Shown one piece after another: positions 24,508-26,611 of a DNA stretch of 26,611 nt. Source of the DNA: Lachnospiraceae bacterium UBA1759 (GTDB lineage: Bacteria > Bacillota > Clostridia > Lachnospirales > Lachnospiraceae); the NCBI GenBank assembly GCA_002315555.1, contig DCHF01000033.1, positions 1 to 26,611 on the forward strand. The letters run 5' to 3'. How positions within the stretch are numbered: position 1 is the first letter of the stretch; each line of letters starts with the position of its first letter. The position numbers and the translations under genes are program-made. Under the pieces are notes generated by a model. That model was not told the DNA's origin and searched no databases. It saw only the letters and a program-made list of their open reading frames with translations.

Positions 24508-26151
24508 TTAACGGAATTCTTTTACATTCACAAAGGTCGGGCCGCAGCATTCCATATCGACGGCGCCGCCGTATAACTCCTTGCCCAGTTCAAAGATCCA
24601 GAGCTCGCGGCCGTTGTCCGGAGTGATCTCCAGAATATTGCCGTCCACAAGGATCGATATTTCCTTCATCGGCGCAAGGTCGCGAATCACGCGGACCGTC
24701 GGACGGGCCGCGTCATAGCCCTTTCCTTCCGGCTTGATGGCAATGATCTCATTGTCACTTTCTTCGGAATAGACACCGAGGATCGTGAGTGTACGGTTTT
24801 CCGCATCGTAAAGAACATCGGTATCATAGAGCGTCAGTTCAAAGGAGGAAAGCGCTGCCTTCTGCGCGATCAGTTCGACCTCCAATGCGCCGGGGGTCTG
24901 CTGATTGTAGGTTGCGGATGCCGCATCCTCATCGGCAAACGGGGCCAGCATGATCTGCTCCGCACGGACGCAGGCATCGTCCAGTTCATCGGCGATGGCT
25001 GCATTCAGAACAAGCTCACCGGCCTCATCGCGGACGAGCGTCAGCACACGCGGAATTCCCATGGAACTGGTGTAGGGTTTCTTGGGATCATGGGTGCGGA
25101 GCCACGGAAGAAGTATCACGCGGTCCGGGCCGTTGAAGGTCTGCGCGGCATAGGGAACGCAGGTCATAAAGCCATACTTGACATCGCTTTCGATGGTGAA
25201 GACGCTGCCGTCAAAGCTGCCGGTGACGTAAGTGCCGTCCGCAGCAAGAAGAACATATGCTTCTGTATCCGGTTCACCCTGTACCGGGATCCGGCGGAGA
25301 TCCGGGCACTCGCGCATTCCCGGGATCACCAGGTCCTGCGTCTTTGTCCAGGTCTTCAGGTCGTCGGAGATCAGAACCGCAAACTTGTCCGGCTCGGTGA
25401 TAAAAAGCGCCATATAATAATGACCGGAAGCTTCATGCCAGTAGACCTTCGGGTCGCGGTTGCCGTCGCCCAGGTTTTCGACGATTACGCCGTCCTTGAC
25501 AAGGGTTGCGCCGCCATCGACGGAATGTGCCAGACACTGCACAAACGGCTTGCCCTTGGTCCAGTCACTGTTGTTTCCCGCTGCCGTATAGAAGAATGCG
25601 ACAGCATCCTCTCCGAGGCCGAGCACGTTTCGGGTATCCGGCATTCCGCTGCCGGAGAACATCGTACCGAGCGCATCCGGGTACAGCGCCTCATCCATCT
25701 GCGTCCAGTGAATCATATCCCTGGAAGCCGCATGTCCCCAGGTCATGTTTTCCCACTTTTTGCCAAACGGATTATGCTGGAAATACATCAGATAATTTTT
25801 TCCGTCATAGGCCAGGCCGTTCGGGTCATTCATCCAACCCACAAGCGGCGTGAAATGCACAAACGGTCTCATGCACTCCGCATCGGCGCGGGTGTCCGAC
25901 TGCTTGATGGCAGCCACAAAAGCCTCCGTCATTTCGCCTTCCAGGGTCACCGTCTTACCGATCAGGTCCTTCACCGCATAGGTTCCGTAAAAGTCCTGTT
26001 CCCAGGTCACTTCCACCCGCTTCGGGTCGATGGGCACGGCAAACTCCATCACCTTTTCTTCGTCAGCATAGAACGAGAGACGCTTATTCTCTCCTTCATA
26101 TACGACTGGCAGTAAAAGATAGGGTTTTTCAATTAAAATCTCAGTCTTCAT
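24508..26151 (-). CDS. GH32 glycoside hydrolase (sucrose/fructan hydrolase)
   Basis: GH32 enzymes cleave beta-fructosides such as sucrose, levan and inulin with retention. The 547-aa protein has about 95 N-terminal residues of extra beta structure, then the five-bladed propeller. Signatures are WMNDPNG at 106-112 (nucleophile Asp109), FSGSGM near 165, RDPKV at 232-236 (transition-state Asp233) and ECPD at 281-284 (acid/base Glu281). A C-terminal beta-sandwich ends the protein. No signal peptide is seen, so it acts in the cytoplasm, suggesting that it hydrolyses imported sucrose or short fructans. The ATG follows AAGGAG at 7-nt spacing. It stands alone: promoter at 26205-26233, terminators at 24401-24473, and no transporter or fructokinase adjacent. 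Confidence 0.92.
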   Translation of the reverse strand: MKTEILIEKPYLLLPVVYEGENKRLSFYADEEKVMEFAVPIDPKRVEVTWEQDFYGTYAVKDLIGKTVTLEGEMTEAFVAAIKQSDTRADAECMRPFVHFTPLVGWMNDPNGLAYDGKNYLMYFQHNPFGKKWENMTWGHAASRDMIHWTQMDEALYPDALGTMFSGSGMPDTRNVLGLGEDAVAFFYTAAGNNSDWTKGKPFVQCLAHSVDGGATLVKDGVIVENLGDGNRDPKVYWHEASGHYYMALFITEPDKFAVLISDDLKTWTKTQDLVIPGMRECPDLRRIPVQGEPDTEAYVLLAADGTYVTGSFDGSVFTIESDVKYGFMTCVPYAAQTFNGPDRVILLPWLRTHDPKKPYTSSMGIPRVLTLVRDEAGELVLNAAIADELDDACVRAEQIMLAPFADEDAASATYNQQTPGALEVELIAQKAALSSFELTLYDTDVLYDAENRTLTILGVYSEESDNEIIAIKPEGKGYDAARPTVRVIRDLAPMKEISILVDGNILEITPDNGRELWIFELGKELYGGAVDMECCGPTFVNVKEFR

Positions 26152-26173
26152 TTCAAGTCTCCTTATGGATGTG

Positions 26174-26193
26174 AAATACGGTTATCCGTGTTC
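26174..26193. promoter_or_regulatory. Imperfect dyad in the GH32 leader, possible operator
   Basis: ACGG-TTAT-CCGT (26178-26189) is the core of a longer imperfect inverted repeat (GAAATACGG versus GAACACGG on the other strand). It lies between the -10 box and the start of the GH32 gene, where a LacI-type repressor of sugar genes could bind. No regulator gene is adjacent. Confidence 0.3.
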
Positions 26194-26204
26194 TCTACCT
26201 TTGT

Positions 26205-26233
26205 ATTCTACAGAAAATCGCCTGCAAGTACAA
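26205..26233 (-). promoter_or_regulatory. Sigma-A type promoter of the GH32 gene
   Basis: On the minus strand TTGTAC (26228-26233) and TAGAAT (26205-26210) are separated by 17 bp. The start codon is 54 bp beyond the -10. The leader contains the imperfect dyad at 26174-26193. Confidence 0.7.
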
Positions 26234-26321
26234 CCGCAATTCTTATGAGAAGCCGAAAAAACAGGTGTTTTTCAGTCCTTCCGATCCGTTTTTTCGAAAA
26301 TATATTTTTTTGAAAAAGTGC

Positions 26322-26350
26322 TTGACTTTTAGATGTGCAATGGTTATAAT
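26322..26350 (+). promoter_or_regulatory. Consensus promoter of the tRNA-Lys gene
   Basis: TTGACT (26322-26327) and a perfect TATAAT (26345-26350) are 17 bp apart. An A/T-tract stretch (about 26290-26318) directly upstream resembles an UP element, as expected of strong stable-RNA promoters. The mature tRNA begins 26 bp after the -10. Confidence 0.9.
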
Positions 26351-26376
26351 CACGTATGTGCCTTAAAAAAGTGCTT

Positions 26377-26449
26377 GCATCTTTAGCTCAGTTGGTAGAG
26401 CACCTGACTCTTAATCAGGGTGTCCAGGGTTCGAGCCCCTGAAGATGCA
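26377..26449 (+). tRNA. tRNA-Lys (anticodon CUU), first copy
   Basis: The 73-nt sequence folds as a regular tRNA. The acceptor GCATCTT pairs fully with AAGATGC, and the discriminator is A. The D-arm is GCTC..GAGC, and the anticodon stem CCTGA/TCAGG has loop CTCTTAA, giving CTT. The T-arm is CAGGG-TTCGAGC-CCCTG. CCA is not encoded. It has a consensus promoter upstream and a terminator-like hairpin downstream. Confidence 0.96.
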
Positions 26450-26452
26450 TTG

Positions 26453-26491
26453 GTCGAAAGCTTAGCATTATGCAGGTTTCCGACTTTTTTT
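26453..26491 (+). terminator. Terminator between the two tRNA-Lys genes
   Basis: GTCG-AAA...TTT-C-CGAC closes an imperfect hairpin with an inner GCA-TTA-TGC stem, and a run of seven T follows (26485-26491). It starts four bases after the first tRNA-Lys. It would end most transcripts before the second copy. Confidence 0.65.
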
Positions 26492-26510
26492 ATGCCAACA
26501 TAAAAGGTTT

Positions 26511-26583
26511 GCATCTTTAGCTCAGTTGGTAGAGCACCTGACTCTTAATCAGGGTGTCCAGAGTTCGAGCCTCTGACGGTGTA
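26511..26583 (+). tRNA. tRNA-Lys (CUU)-like second copy with a mismatched acceptor stem
   Basis: This 73-nt sequence is identical to the first copy over tRNA positions 1-51 and differs at five positions in the last 22 nt. The T-stem change is compensated (CAGAG/CTCTG). The 3' acceptor strand ACGGTGT does not fit the 5' strand GCATCTT: there is one T-C mismatch and two G-U pairs. No promoter is seen between it and the preceding terminator. It may be a hybrid of two tRNA-Lys genes, a decaying copy, or an assembly artefact at the window end. Confidence 0.7.
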
Positions 26584-26591
26584 CAGGTAAT

Positions 26592-26611
26592 CCTCAGCAG
26601 TGATGCTGGGG
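26592..26611 (+). terminator. Probable terminator hairpin at the right window edge (partial)
   Basis: CCTCAGCA (26592-26599) pairs with TGCTGGGG (26604-26611) around a GTGA tetraloop, with one G-U pair. The T-run that would confirm an intrinsic terminator lies beyond the window. Its place 8 bp after the second tRNA-Lys copy fits the end of a tRNA transcript. Confidence 0.5.

Noticed and set aside
24242..24550. Minus-strand 102-residue open frame through the 20-bp repeats
   Set aside because: It overlaps the GH32 3' end and terminator, the repeat period shifts the frame, and no start context or domain is seen.
25090..26115. 341-residue plus-strand open frame opposite the GH32 gene
   Set aside because: It is antisense to the GH32 gene, whose motifs are complete, and shows no family pattern.
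26152..26320. Riboswitch or T-box leader upstream of the GH32 gene
   Set aside because: The leader after the promoter is under 60 nt and lacks T-box or known riboswitch consensus elements; only a short dyad is present.

Overview
The window looks like chromosomal core DNA of a low-pathogenicity-type gut or rumen Firmicute, most likely class Clostridia and perhaps Lachnospiraceae. The reasons are strong AGGAGG-type ribosome sites, tightly overlapping genes, a lone mreB next to recD2 and comF, a SecA with a C-terminal zinc tail, and carbohydrate enzymes scattered among housekeeping genes. The family assignment is inference from gene content only. Base composition is moderately GC-rich, and 14 of 22 genes end in TGA. 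I see no transposase, integrase, phage module or CRISPR array.

Left end (1-3163): a minus-strand tRNA-Ser(UGA) with its own strong promoter follows a PflX-like radical SAM gene. On the plus strand come a small XRE-type regulator with its own terminator, then a two-gene operon (histidine phosphatase and endonuclease/exonuclease/phosphatase-fold protein) with a good sigma-A promoter. This operon converges on the next region at a shared bidirectional terminator.

Region 3216-9838 (minus): recD2 and comF overlap, and two carbohydrate-enzyme genes follow without a gap. The first is a predicted (alpha/alpha)6-toroid enzyme interrupted by a single in-frame TAG, so its C-terminal beta domain is separated. 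The second is a GH50/agarase-like clan GH-A glycosidase. mreB (9932-10945) stands alone between terminators.

Region 11109-21462 (minus): a run of ten co-directional, often overlapping genes reads secA, prfB, tsaE, tsaB, rimI, rnz, tsaD, a COG2426 membrane protein, ispD and an ABC exporter. A promoter precedes secA and a strong terminator follows the exporter. The theme is protein export, translation termination and tRNA maturation (t6A synthesis, tRNA 3' processing). Upstream are a DUF885 lipoprotein and trmB, a second tRNA-modification gene.

Right end (24163-26611): about 345 bp without a gene holds a five-unit 20-bp tandem repeat and terminator-like hairpins. A GH32 fructan/sucrose hydrolase with its own promoter follows. 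Then come plus-strand tRNA-Lys(CUU) genes behind a consensus promoter. The second tRNA-Lys copy is abnormal: its 5' 51 nt equal the first copy, but its 3' acceptor strand no longer pairs properly.

No convincing new biological system was found. The observations most worth checking are the amber-interrupted enzyme gene, the chimeric tRNA-Lys, the 20-bp repeat array and a prfB without the usual programmed frameshift.
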